Positions 27,671 to 35,402 of a DNA stretch of 64,000 nt are shown here, one piece after another (position 1 is the first letter of the stretch; each line of letters starts with the position of its first letter). Under the pieces are notes generated by a model. It made no database searches. It was not told the origin of the DNA and saw only the letters and a program-made list of their open reading frames with translations. This DNA is from Lachnospiraceae bacterium FE2018 (GTDB lineage: Bacteria > Bacillota > Clostridia > Lachnospirales > Lachnospiraceae): NCBI GenBank assembly GCA_000702845.1, contig JNKK01000007.1, positions 1-64,000 of the forward strand, given 5' to 3'. The position numbers and the translations under genes are program-made.

Positions 27671-28462
27671 ATGAAGATTGATTTTACAGGAAAAACAGCT
27701 GTGGTCTTTGGGGCAAGCAGAGGAATCGGCAAAGGGATTGCGACAGTACTGGCATCGGCAGGCGCGAAAGTTTATGTCTCATCCAGAACAGAGTCAAACT
27801 GCAAAGGACTGAAGGAAGAATTAACGGCGCAGGGATATGATGCGGAATACTGCGCAGCTGAGGTAAGTGATTATGAAGCGGTCGATCGCGTACTGGTGAA
27901 GGCGATTGAAGAGACCGGCCGTCTGGATATTGTAATCAACAATGCAGGAATCGTTTGTCTGAGTTCTTTCCTCGACGCGACACAGGACGAAATTCATGAT
28001 CTGATCAATATCAACCTGATGGGTGCAAATAACGGTTGTCAGGCGGCAATTAAACATATGATCGAACATGGAATCGAGGGGAAAATCGTTAATACATCCT
28101 CCTTTGCGGGACGTCATGCGCTGCAGGCGGGATTCTCACATTACGGAATGACAAAGGCGGGGGTTATTTACCTGACGCAGGCTGCAGCTTATGCAGGCGC
28201 GCCGTATAACATCAACGTCAATGCTGTTTGCCCGGGCATTATCCGTTCCGATATGTGGGAATCCATCCTGGACAGCTACGTCGAGAGCGGAATGGACCGT
28301 GAAGAATCCTGGAAACAGAGTTTGAAGACATTCATTCCGCTGGAGCGGGGCGACCAGAAAGCAGAAGATATTGCATATACTGTTGCATTCCTGTGTTCTG
28401 AATATGCGGACCACATCACCGGACAGTCAATAAATGTGGACGGCGGCGCCGCAATGAATTAA
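27671..28462 (+). CDS. short-chain dehydrogenase/reductase
   Basis: Classical SDR of 263 residues. It has the NAD(P) motif GASRGIG (about 15-21), NNAG (about 90-93), and catalytic Tyr158 and Lys162 in YGMTKAG. The C-terminal pattern GQSINVDGGAAMN is typical of 3-oxoacyl-ACP reductase-like and hydroxysteroid-dehydrogenase-like members. Substrate cannot be assigned. AGGAGG lies 7 nt upstream of the ATG. A possible promoter (TTGTAT at 27623, 17-nt spacer, TATTTT at 27646) is within the gap to the divergent AraC gene. The next gene follows after 57 bp and probably shares its transcript. Confidence 0.93.
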   Translation: MKIDFTGKTAVVFGASRGIGKGIATVLASAGAKVYVSSRTESNCKGLKEELTAQGYDAEYCAAEVSDYEAVDRVLVKAIEETGRLDIVINNAGIVCLSSFLDATQDEIHDLININLMGANNGCQAAIKHMIEHGIEGKIVNTSSFAGRHALQAGFSHYGMTKAGVIYLTQAAAYAGAPYNINVNAVCPGIIRSDMWESILDSYVESGMDREESWKQSLKTFIPLERGDQKAEDIAYTVAFLCSEYADHITGQSINVDGGAAMN

Positions 28463-28519
28463 AATAATAATAACCTGAATCATGTTTCATGAAGTATTCA
28501 AAGGGAGGTATGAAATACC

Positions 28520-28807
28520 ATGATTAAAATCGTAGCGAAAATGCATGTCAAAGAAGGCGAAGTCGAAAACTTCAAAGCACTGACCAAAGACTTGATCGCA
28601 AAATCCCGCGCTGAAGACGGCAACGGCGGACACTACACATTAAATGTCAGCCTGGCAGATCCGCAGACACTCTGCTTTATTGAGTTCTGGAAAGATCAGG
28701 CGGCAATTGACACGCATAATGCAACAGAGCACTTCACCGGAACATTCCCGGAACTCTTAAAGCTGTGTGACCAGGATCCGGTTGTAGAGTTATTTGAAGA
28801 ACTGTAA
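28520..28807 (+). CDS. ABM-domain protein (YgiN-like putative quinol monooxygenase)
   Basis: Protein of 95 residues forming a single dimeric alpha/beta-barrel domain of the antibiotic-biosynthesis-monooxygenase family. Typical features are IVAKMHVKEGEVENFKAL at the start, the central YTLNVSLADP strand, FIEFWKDQAAIDTHNATEHF and the C-terminal strand. Such proteins range from heme or quinone monooxygenases to non-catalytic partners, so the activity is unproven. It lies behind the SDR gene with GGGAGG upstream of the start, and a second family member is encoded at 29764. The pairing with an SDR hints at redox metabolism of a small organic compound, which is inference. Confidence 0.88.
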   Translation: MIKIVAKMHVKEGEVENFKALTKDLIAKSRAEDGNGGHYTLNVSLADPQTLCFIEFWKDQAAIDTHNATEHFTGTFPELLKLCDQDPVVELFEEL

Positions 28808-28831
28808 TGAAAAGATCGTTTGAATAAAAAA

Positions 28832-28902
28832 AGGGTCAGGCATCTCTCATGAATTACCCATAAAAGCAGGGGTAAATCGTGCAAGGTGCCTGATTTTCTT
28901 TT
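28832..28902. terminator. bidirectional terminator between the ABM gene and the HAD gene
   Basis: The outer stem TCAGGCA/TGCCTGA (28836-28842 with 28887-28893) contains an inner TTACCC/GGGTAA stem (28855-28860 with 28870-28875). T-rich tails follow on both strands, fitting termination of the two convergent genes. Confidence 0.75.
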
Positions 28903-28905
28903 GAT

Positions 28906-29745
28906 TTATTCCACCAGATGCAGTTTCTGCATCGCGTGGTACAGACCGTCAGATTCTAATGAATCGGTCACGAGATCGGCCGCTGCTTTTACGGCGTCAG
29001 GGGCATTTCCCATTGCGACGCCGATGCCTGCAAACTGCAGCATCTCGATATCATTGTGTCCGTCGCCGAAAGCAGCAGTTTCTTCTCGCGGAACATGGAG
29101 ATGCTCCATTACCGTTTTGATGCCGGCCGCTTTCGTGATGGCAGACTGCGTGATTTCACCGCTGTAGGGATCCGGCTTATTAAAGCTGGACGGATTGACA
29201 TTGAGTTCAGACCCCAGAGCCCTGCGCATTCTTTCGTGATCGAACGGGGATTTTTCATATAACATCCCTAGAATTGCATCGTTTGCAGCAACGATTTCTG
29301 CGCCGTCAGGATCTGTCGTCAGAACATAGTCTCCGAACAGTTTTTCAATCTGTTCAGGCAGAACGCCGGCTTTTTCAGCCAGGGATTCAACAAGTCTTCC
29401 GGCGAATGCTTTTGCAAAATAGTTGTGTTTTTCCCCCTGCAGTGTGTAGGGGATTTCATTCTCCGTAAAGAGATGAATGGATCGCCGGACAGTGTCAGGC
29501 GACATGGCACGGAAATAGATCTCTGCGCCATGATAAATAACATGGGCGCCTGCTGAAGCGACGATTCCGTCAAATAAGTTATTTTCCTTAAGCCATGCCG
29601 GAATCTGCCTCAGACTTCGGCCGGTGCAGATCAAAAGCTGATGGCCGTTTTCTTTTGTCCTGGCCAGCGCGCGCTGTGTCGAGGGAATCAATTCATTTCT
29701 GCCGAATCCGACGAGTGTGCCGTCGATATCAAAGAAGCATAACAT
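28906..29745 (-). CDS. HAD-superfamily phosphatase, Cof subfamily
   Basis: Cof-type (IIB) HAD hydrolase of 279 residues. Motif I is FFDIDGTLV (about 4-12, nucleophile Asp), motif II is in LLICTGRS, and motif IV is GDGHNDIEML with the Mg-binding Asp residues. The cap domain occupies the centre. Such enzymes dephosphorylate sugar phosphates or cofactors; the substrate is unknown. I chose the ATG at 29745 (MLCFFDIDGT) over a TTG 18 bases upstream that abuts the stop of the preceding ABM gene. It lies directly downstream of that gene and is probably cotranscribed. Confidence 0.9.
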   Translation of the reverse strand: MLCFFDIDGTLVGFGRNELIPSTQRALARTKENGHQLLICTGRSLRQIPAWLKENNLFDGIVASAGAHVIYHGAEIYFRAMSPDTVRRSIHLFTENEIPYTLQGEKHNYFAKAFAGRLVESLAEKAGVLPEQIEKLFGDYVLTTDPDGAEIVAANDAILGMLYEKSPFDHERMRRALGSELNVNPSSFNKPDPYSGEITQSAITKAAGIKTVMEHLHVPREETAAFGDGHNDIEMLQFAGIGVAMGNAPDAVKAAADLVTDSLESDGLYHAMQKLHLVE

Positions 29746-29763
29746 CTCAAAACCTGCGTTCAA

Positions 29764-30087
29764 TCAATTCCGGATATATTTGCTGTCTGCTGCATTTTCC
29801 TCAATTCCCGTATATCGTTCAACTGTCATATGCAGATCATATTTCTCACGCAGACGTGCAATCTCAGCCATCATCGGACTTTTGTGATGGATGTCGATCG
29901 CATTTTGGTCTGTCCAGGCATCAATCAGTAAAACGGTCTCAGCATCATCAAACGGTGTGTAATATTCGTATCGGAGATTTCCTTCTTCCGCGCGGATTGC
30001 ATCTACAACGCCGGAAGAAATCATTTCTTCTGCAAAAGCATGTGCGCTCCCATTGGTGCCCGTGTATCGTATATTAATTGTCAGCAC
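29764..30087 (-). CDS. ABM-domain protein (putative quinol monooxygenase)
   Basis: Protein of 107 residues with the ABM fold: TINIRYTGTNGSAHAFAEEM at the start, LRYEYYTPFDDAETVLLIDAW in the core and IDIHHKSPMM in the typical helix region. It is a distant paralogue of the ABM protein at 28520. It overlaps or abuts the HAD gene downstream, suggesting one transcript. Catalytic activity is not shown by the sequence. Confidence 0.85.
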   Translation of the reverse strand: MLTINIRYTGTNGSAHAFAEEMISSGVVDAIRAEEGNLRYEYYTPFDDAETVLLIDAWTDQNAIDIHHKSPMMAEIARLREKYDLHMTVERYTGIEENAADSKYIRN

Positions 30088-30272
30088 GAAAATTCTCCTC
30101 CAGTATTCCTTATGATGATTATTCTGTGTTTTACCTGATGAATTATAACATAAGAGTGAGAATTGTGTTATGATTATCCTGTTAATGACGGATTAACAGG
30201 ATCAGAATGATTTATGGGAATCCGAGGCATCTGAAAAATGAGAAATATAAAGGGAAACGAAGGAGAAGTAGT

Positions 30273-30623
30273 ATGCTGTTTGTATGCTATCCAAGGTGCA
30301 CTACCTGTAAAAAGGCCCAGAAATGGCTGGATGAGAATGAAATCAGCTATACATTGCGGGATATCAAAGAAGATAACCCGACAGAAGAAGAACTTCGAAA
30401 GTGGTATGGAATGAGTGGTCTTCCACTGAAGAAATTTTTCAATACCAGCGGACAACTCTATAAATCCATGAAGCTGAAAGACCGGATTCCGGACATGACA
30501 GAAGATGAGCAGCTGACCCTGCTTGCGACAGACGGAATGCTGGTGAAACGGCCGATTCTGGTGACAGATGACAGAGTGCTTGTCGGGTTTAAAGAGGCTG
30601 ATTACACGACATTAAAAAAATAA
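30273..30623 (+). CDS. ArsC/Spx-family thioredoxin-fold protein (YffB-like)
   Basis: Protein of 116 residues of the arsenate-reductase/Spx family. The N-terminal motif CYPRCTTCKKAQKWL has a CxxC pair (RCTTC), and RDIKEDNPTEEELRKW and the KRPILVTDD motif are typical. The usual Arg-bearing LKRP region is present as LVKRPIL. In Firmicutes this branch is generally 'arsenate reductase family' of unknown target. The start is the ATG 7 nt after AAGGAG; an in-frame ATG 66 bases earlier lacks a site. No ars genes are nearby. Spx-like RNA polymerase binding cannot be judged here. Confidence 0.88.
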   Translation: MLFVCYPRCTTCKKAQKWLDENEISYTLRDIKEDNPTEEELRKWYGMSGLPLKKFFNTSGQLYKSMKLKDRIPDMTEDEQLTLLATDGMLVKRPILVTDDRVLVGFKEADYTTLKK

Positions 30624-30640
30624 AGAAGAGAGAATAAAAG

Positions 30641-31111
30641 ATGAAACCATATCATCATACTGTCCAGTATTACGAGACAGACCGGATGGGAATTACCCAT
30701 CATTCCAATTATATCCGATGGATGGAAGAAGCCAGGATTGATTTCATGAAGCAGATCGGATGGGAATACGCGAAACTGGAGGAACTGGGAATTATTTCTC
30801 CTGTGCTGGGACTTTCCTGCGAATATAAGGCGAGCACAACCTTTTCCGATGTTGTTGCAATTGATATTTCCGTCAATTCGTTTACCGGTGTCAGAATGGA
30901 AATTGCCTATTCGATGAGAAAGGTGAGCAAAGATACAGAAGGGGTTCATGAGGCAGATCAAAACAGCGGAGATGATTCAGAAAGCATTCTTGTCTGCGAA
31001 GCTGTCTCCAGACACTGCTTTCTGGACGCGGACGGCAGACCTGTAAGGCTCAAACGGGACTATCCGGAATTGTACAGGACGCTGATGGAACAAGTGAAAG
31101 AAACAGAATAA
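30641..31111 (+). CDS. acyl-CoA thioesterase, 4HBT/YbgC hotdog family
   Basis: Single hotdog-domain thioesterase of 156 residues. The signature YETDRMGITHHSNYIRWMEEARIDF (residues about 10-34) contains the catalytic Asp. Near residue 105-125 lies an acidic Glu/Asp/Ser/Asn-rich loop that looks like a lineage-specific insertion. It hydrolyses acyl-CoA; chain length is unknown. It sits 17 bp after the ArsC-like gene and 13 bp before the next, so a three-gene operon is likely. Confidence 0.9.
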   Translation: MKPYHHTVQYYETDRMGITHHSNYIRWMEEARIDFMKQIGWEYAKLEELGIISPVLGLSCEYKASTTFSDVVAIDISVNSFTGVRMEIAYSMRKVSKDTEGVHEADQNSGDDSESILVCEAVSRHCFLDADGRPVRLKRDYPELYRTLMEQVKETE

Positions 31112-31124
31112 GAGGAATTGTAAT

Positions 31125-31790
31125 ATGCAGAACATTAAGAACACAGATTTATATGATTTTTCTGAAACAGCAGCGTCACAGTTGTTCGAACAGACCACAT
31201 ACCCCTGGGAAGTACTCCCTTTGATTCATGATTTTGTGCTGGAACTGGGTGTCACACTTTCTGCTGATGAATATGAGCAGCGTGAATCCAATGTCTGGGT
31301 TGCAAAAGATGCGCTTGTTTACAGTACGGCGACCATACTTGGCCCGTGTATCATCGGTCACCGCACAGAGGTACGGCCGGGTGCGTTTATCCGCGGCAAT
31401 GTGCTGGTCGGAGCGGACTGTGTGGTTGGAAACTCCACAGAACTGAAAAATGTGATTCTGTTTAATCACGTGCAGGTTCCGCATTACAATTACGTCGGAG
31501 ATTCAATTCTTGGTCACTATGCCCACATGGGTGCCGGATCCATCACATCCAATGTAAAGTCAGACAAGACGCTGGTTGTTGTAAAGAACGAAGAAGAGAA
31601 AATCGAGACCGGTCTGAAGAAATTCGGCTGTATGCTGGGACATCATGTCGAGGTGGGATGCGGCAGCATTCTCAATCCCGGCAGTGTCATCTGTCCGAAT
31701 ACCAACATCTATCCGCTGTCCAGTGTCCGGGGCGTCGTGCCGGCGGACAGTATCCTGAAGGACGGAAACAGAGTTATTAAAAAGAACTGA
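31125..31790 (+). CDS. left-handed beta-helix protein, UDP-GlcNAc pyrophosphorylase-like
   Basis: Protein of 221 residues made of hexapeptide repeats (about 65-210: VSSV-like turns such as ATILGPCIIGHRTEVRPGAFI, VLVGADCVVGNSTELKN and GSILNPGSVICPNTNIYP). It matches the acyltransferase half of GlmU-like proteins, including the NYVGDSILGHYAHMGAGSITSN segment equivalent to the GlmU active site. The N-terminal pyrophosphorylase domain is absent. It may be an acetyltransferase or a nucleotide-sugar binding protein. It is the third gene of the run starting at 30273. Confidence 0.85.
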   Translation: MQNIKNTDLYDFSETAASQLFEQTTYPWEVLPLIHDFVLELGVTLSADEYEQRESNVWVAKDALVYSTATILGPCIIGHRTEVRPGAFIRGNVLVGADCVVGNSTELKNVILFNHVQVPHYNYVGDSILGHYAHMGAGSITSNVKSDKTLVVVKNEEEKIETGLKKFGCMLGHHVEVGCGSILNPGSVICPNTNIYPLSSVRGVVPADSILKDGNRVIKKN

Positions 31791-31796
31791 AAGTTC

Positions 31797-31824
31797 TTTA
31801 CGAAGATGGGTAACTTGTTATAAA
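31797..31824 (+). promoter_or_regulatory. predicted promoter of the NifU-like/GGGtGRT pair
   Basis: TTTACG (31797-31802), 16-nt spacer and TATAAA (31819-31824) preceded by TG one base upstream (extended -10), 45 bp before the start codon. Confidence 0.5.
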
Positions 31825-31868
31825 ATGAAGCAGTAAAGTGGCTTTTAGTATGAAAGGAGTATGGTGTA

Positions 31869-32561
31869 ATGACTTATTCACACGAAGTTGAGAATATGTG
31901 TCCTGTCCGTCAGGGTGCAAACCATGGTGCAGCTCCGATTCCGGAGGAGGCAAAGTGGGTTAAGGTAAAAGAAGTGAAGGATGTTTCCGGCTTCACGCAC
32001 GGCGTCGGCTGGTGCGCACCGCAGCAGGGTGCCTGTAAGCTGAGCCTGAACGTGAAGGAAGGTATCATTCAGGAGGCACTTGTTGAGACACTTGGATGTT
32101 CCGGCATGACACATTCTGCAGCGATGGCGTCTGAGATTCTTCCGGGACGTACGATTCTGGAAGCACTGAATACAGACCTCGTGTGTGACGCAATCAATAC
32201 TGCAATGCGTGAGCTGTTTCTGCAGATTGTCTATGGCCGTTCCCAGAGTGCTTTCTCAGAGGACGGACTTGTAATCGGCGCAGGTCTTGAGGACCTCGGC
32301 AAAGGAAACCGCTCCCAGATCGGAACGACATACGGCACGATTGCAAAGGGACCGCGTTATCTGGAACTGGCAGAAGGATATATTACAGATATCGCGCTGG
32401 ACGAGGATGACGAGATTATCGGTTACAAGTTTGTAAATCTCGGAAGAATGATGGATTTCATCAAAGCCGGCGACGACGCAAACGAGGCGTATAAAAAAGC
32501 GCAGGGTCAGTATGGCCGTGTTGCTGATGCCGCAAAACTGATTGATCCGAGAAAAGACTGA
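31869..32561 (+). CDS. iron-sulfur cluster scaffold-like protein (NifU/IscU N-terminal type)
   Basis: Protein of 230 residues of the IscU/NifU N-domain superfamily, in the longer clostridial variant encoded beside GGGtGRT proteins. Three cysteines suitable for cluster ligation are in GWCAPQQGACKLSL (about 51-64) and ETLGCSGMTHSAAMASEILPG (about 75-95), with a further Cys in DLVCDAINTAM. The central pattern GIIQEALVETLGCSGMTHSA corresponds to the scaffold's active face. No IscS, SufBC or HesB is nearby. It precedes the GGGtGRT gene by 16 bp, a pairing I recognise as recurrent in Clostridia, suggesting a joint role. Confidence 0.85.
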   Translation: MTYSHEVENMCPVRQGANHGAAPIPEEAKWVKVKEVKDVSGFTHGVGWCAPQQGACKLSLNVKEGIIQEALVETLGCSGMTHSAAMASEILPGRTILEALNTDLVCDAINTAMRELFLQIVYGRSQSAFSEDGLVIGAGLEDLGKGNRSQIGTTYGTIAKGPRYLELAEGYITDIALDEDDEIIGYKFVNLGRMMDFIKAGDDANEAYKKAQGQYGRVADAAKLIDPRKD

Positions 32562-32577
32562 GAGGAGGACGTGGAAG

Positions 32578-33597
32578 ATGGCTTTATTTGAATCATATGA
32601 AAGAAGAGAAAAACAGATTCTGGCAAAGCTCGCTGAGTACGGAATCAGCTCAATCGAAGAAACTGCAGAGATTACAAAGGCAGCAGGCCTCGATGTCTAT
32701 CACCAGGTAGAGAAGATTCAGCCGATCTGCTTTGAAAATGCAAAATGGGCTTATACGGTCGGCGCGGCAATCGCAATCAAGAAGAACTGCCGCAAGGCAG
32801 CAGATGCGGCTGCAGCAATCGGCGAAGGACTGCAGGCGTTCTGTATTCCTGGTTCTGTTGCAGACAGACGTAAAGTCGGTCTCGGACACGGAAACCTCGG
32901 CAAGATGCTTCTGGAAGAAGATACCGAGTGCTTCGCATTCCTGGCAGGTCATGAGTCCTTTGCAGCTGCTGAGGGCGCAATCGGTATCGCTGAAAAAGCG
33001 AACAAGGTTCGTCAGAAACCGCTGCGTGTTATCCTGAACGGTCTTGGAAAAGATGCTGCGCAGATCATTTCCCGTATCAACGGATTTACACACGTTGAGA
33101 CAGAGTATGACTATCACACAGGTGAGCTGAAAGAAGTCTTCCGCAAATGCTACTCCAAGGATCCGGAGAGCCCGCGCGCGAAGGTTAACTGCTACGGCGC
33201 AAATGACGTACAGGAAGGTGTTGCAATCCTCTGGAAGGAGAACGTTGATGTCTCCATCACAGGTAACTCCACCAACCCGACACGCTTCCAGCATCCGGTA
33301 GCAGGCACCTATAAGAAAGAACGTGTCGAAGCAGGCAAGAAGTACTTCTCAGTTGCATCCGGCGGCGGCACAGGCCGTACACTTCATCCGGATAACATGG
33401 CTGCAGGCCCGGCTTCCTATGGAATGACCGATACCCTCGGCCGTATGCATTCTGACGCGCAGTTCGCAGGATCCTCATCTGTTCCGGCGCACGTTGAGAT
33501 GATGGGTCTGATCGGCGCGGGCAACAACCCGATGGTCGGTATGACCGTTGCAGTCGCAGTTGCTGTTCAGCAGGCGGCAGACGAAGGCAAGTTCTGA
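32578..33597 (+). CDS. GGGtGRT protein
   Basis: Conserved protein of 339 residues named for its motif, seen here as SGGGTGRTLHPDN (about 259-271). Other conserved blocks are IPGSVADRRKVGLGHGNLGKMLL, CYGANDVQEGVAILWKENVDVSITGNSTNPTRFQHPVAGTYK in two parts, and the Met/Val-rich C-terminus GAGNNPMVGMTVAVAVAVQQA. The biochemical function is unknown. The glycine-rich motif suggests nucleotide or metal-cofactor binding. The chosen ATG follows GAGGAGG; an upstream in-frame ATG lies inside the scaffold gene and lacks a site. It is terminated by a 20-bp perfect hairpin. It is one of the most codon-optimised-looking genes in the window, suggesting high expression. Confidence 0.88.
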   Translation: MALFESYERREKQILAKLAEYGISSIEETAEITKAAGLDVYHQVEKIQPICFENAKWAYTVGAAIAIKKNCRKAADAAAAIGEGLQAFCIPGSVADRRKVGLGHGNLGKMLLEEDTECFAFLAGHESFAAAEGAIGIAEKANKVRQKPLRVILNGLGKDAAQIISRINGFTHVETEYDYHTGELKEVFRKCYSKDPESPRAKVNCYGANDVQEGVAILWKENVDVSITGNSTNPTRFQHPVAGTYKKERVEAGKKYFSVASGGGTGRTLHPDNMAAGPASYGMTDTLGRMHSDAQFAGSSSVPAHVEMMGLIGAGNNPMVGMTVAVAVAVQQAADEGKF

Positions 33598-33609
33598 ATA
33601 AAACTGTAA

Positions 33610-33909
33610 TTAAGAATCACAGTGTAGTATAAAAGCTGCCGTATGAAACAGATCAGATGTTTCATACGGCAGCTTTTTGTCATGTAAAGTGCCTGCAAAC
33701 AAGGCAATGCCCGCGATAATAATAATCGCCGCGATGCCCCCCATAAACTGGAAAAAGGACATCATTCCGCCGCGATCCAGATTCATGTGATAATAAACCA
33801 TAATGTCAGAAAGAACAGAACCGGTCAGATTGGTACACATGTTCATAAATGCGGCGCCGATGTAGACAGAGACAGCATAAGGAAGGATTGGTTTTAAATA
33901 CTGCTTCAT
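33610..33909 (-). pseudogene. remnant of an MFS transporter with probable internal deletion
   Basis: The first 65 residues read as the start of a major-facilitator transporter: a TM segment (YAVSVYIGAAFMNMC), a loop with SDIMVYYHMNLDRGGMM, and a second TM (SFFQFMGGIAAIIII). The frame then runs into AGIALFAGTLHDKK, which resembles a last TM and tail, and continues through the terminator hairpin of the opposite gene before stopping. A full MFS protein has about 400 residues, so this is a relic in which the middle appears deleted and the normal stop is lost. Confidence 0.65.
33631..33680. terminator. strong terminator after the GGGtGRT gene
   Basis: A perfect 20-bp stem (33631-33650 with 33658-33677) with a 7-nt loop and a T5 end. 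The A-run on the left makes it potentially bidirectional; it overlaps the 3' end of the MFS remnant frame. Confidence 0.92.
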
Positions 33910-34012
33910 AGAATAAACCTCATCGGAAAAGAATAACTGCTGATCTCTATTGTAAACAATCGGCCTGCTTTTTGGACTGAATTCGCAAAAAAGATGTTTA
34001 TCAATAAAAAAA

Positions 34013-34046
34013 ACTGCCGCGTGAATTGAGGTTCACGCAGCAGTCT
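34013..34046 (-). terminator. terminator of the PTS-IIC-like gene
   Basis: On the minus strand a 13-bp stem (34044-34032 with 34025-34013, one wobble or mismatch) runs into a run of eight or more T. Confidence 0.88.
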
Positions 34047-34057
34047 TATCGCGGGTA

Positions 34058-35164
34058 TTACAGGTCAAGTTTCAGATCATTCTCTTTGATCCATCCGGCT
34101 TTGCGCAGCGGAATCGCAATGAGTGGTGTCAGAACAGCCGGAAGCACAAAGCAGATCAGAATCAGTCCGATCCAGTCAGCACCGGTGATTGCGGCTTTGG
34201 TTCCCTCTGCGACATCATTCACCCAGCCGGTGTAAACACCAATCTGGCCGACAAGTCCGCAGGTACCCATGCCGGATGCAACCGGTGTGCCGTTCATCTG
34301 CATCTTGAACAGACAGGTTGCGATCGGTCCGGTGATGGCGGAAGTGATGATCGGCGGAATCCAGATGCGGGGATTGCGTACAATGTTGCCCATCTGCAGC
34401 ATCGAAGTGCCGATTCCCTGTGCCAGAAGCCCGCCCCATTTGTTTTCCTTAAAGCTCATGACGGCAAAGCCGACCATCTGTGCGCAGCAGCCTGCGACAG
34501 CAGCGCCGCCTGCAAGACCGACCAGCCCGAGTGCCGCGCAGATTGCGGCAGAGGAGATCGGGAGTGTCAGTGCGATACCGACGACAACAGAGACCAGAAT
34601 GCCCATCAGGAATGGTTTCAGATCTGTCGCCCACATGATCAGTTCGCCGAATTTCATCGCCGCTTTGCCAAGCGCAGGCGCCCACCAGGCAGAAAGACCT
34701 ACGCCGACGCCAATGGTAACGAGCGGTGTCACCAAAATATCAATTTTTGTTTCTTTGGAAACTGCTTTACCGAATTCTGCAGCGAAAATCGCAACAAACA
34801 GAACGGCCAGCGGACCGCCGGCGCCGCCCAGTGCATTTGATGCGAAACCGACCGTCACCAGTGAGAACAGGACCAGCGGCGGTGCCTGCAGTGCGTATCC
34901 GATGGCGACTGCCATGGCCGGACCGCTCATAGCGGATGCCAGTCCGCCGACGGTATAGCTTGCTTCTCCGACGGTTGCAACCGGATTCGTCAGAAATCCG
35001 ATGTGGAACTGTGTGCCAATTGTGTTAATGATCGTGCCGATCAGAAGGGATGCAAACAGTCCCTGCGCCATTGCACCGAGTGCATCAATGCCGTAGCGCT
35101 TCGCGGAAATTTCGATGTTTTTTCGTTTCAGAAATGCACGAAACCCCTTGTTTTCCTTACTCAT
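34058..35164 (-). CDS. PTS transporter subunit IIC-like membrane protein
   Basis: Integral membrane protein of 368 residues, about ten TM segments, Gly/Ala-rich, of the PTS_EIIC_2 family (for example NALGGAGGPLAVLFVAIFAAEF and the motif ISSAAICAALGLVGLAGGAAVAGCCAQMVGFAVMSFKENK split around 205-246). No EIIA or EIIB domain or phosphorylation site is attached or adjacent, so transport by phosphotransfer is doubtful. It diverges from a 3H-domain regulator. Its consensus promoter lies over repeated TGACA half-sites, suggesting control by that regulator. If the regulator is niacin-responsive, the cargo could be a pyridine compound, which is inference. Confidence 0.85.
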   Translation of the reverse strand: MSKENKGFRAFLKRKNIEISAKRYGIDALGAMAQGLFASLLIGTIINTIGTQFHIGFLTNPVATVGEASYTVGGLASAMSGPAMAVAIGYALQAPPLVLFSLVTVGFASNALGGAGGPLAVLFVAIFAAEFGKAVSKETKIDILVTPLVTIGVGVGLSAWWAPALGKAAMKFGELIMWATDLKPFLMGILVSVVVGIALTLPISSAAICAALGLVGLAGGAAVAGCCAQMVGFAVMSFKENKWGGLLAQGIGTSMLQMGNIVRNPRIWIPPIITSAITGPIATCLFKMQMNGTPVASGMGTCGLVGQIGVYTGWVNDVAEGTKAAITGADWIGLILICFVLPAVLTPLIAIPLRKAGWIKENDLKLDL

Positions 35165-35223
35165 TTTTATTCTCCTCGTGTTGTGTTAGTACGCAGGCAT
35201 TTTTATGTGCCAGACGAGTGAAT

Positions 35224-35278
35224 TGTCATGACAGCCTTCCTATGTGTAAAAACAGGTGTCTTGACAGGTATCATGTCA
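35224..35278. promoter_or_regulatory. candidate operator of the 3H regulator
   Basis: Three related sites lie just downstream of the minus-strand -10 box: the 10-bp palindrome TGTCATGACA (35224-35233), ACAGGTGTC (35252-35260) and TGACA-N7-TGTCA (35262-35278), whose ACAGGTATC repeats the second at a 12-bp offset. Bound protein would cover the predicted start of the PTS-IIC-like transcript. Confidence 0.5.
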
Positions 35279-35306
35279 ATTATAAAGAAAAAATGTGAAT
35301 TGTCAA
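35279..35306 (-). promoter_or_regulatory. consensus promoter of the PTS-IIC-like gene
   Basis: TTGACA (35306-35301), 16-nt spacer, TATAAT (35284-35279), both perfect matches to sigma-A boxes. The -35 box overlaps that of the divergent promoter. Confidence 0.75.
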
Positions 35307-35327
35307 TGAAATCAAACAGAGTATAAT
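35300..35327 (+). promoter_or_regulatory. predicted promoter of the 3H regulator gene
   Basis: TTGTCA (35300-35305), 16-nt spacer, TATAAT (35322-35327). It shares the -35 bases with the divergent promoter, so the two transcripts may compete for polymerase. Confidence 0.6.
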
Positions 35328-35402
35328 AAAATAGACAAGAAAAACAAGATTGGCATTTGTGAGCGCAAGATCGTAATAAAACACAGGAGCAGGGAAAGAT
35401 AC

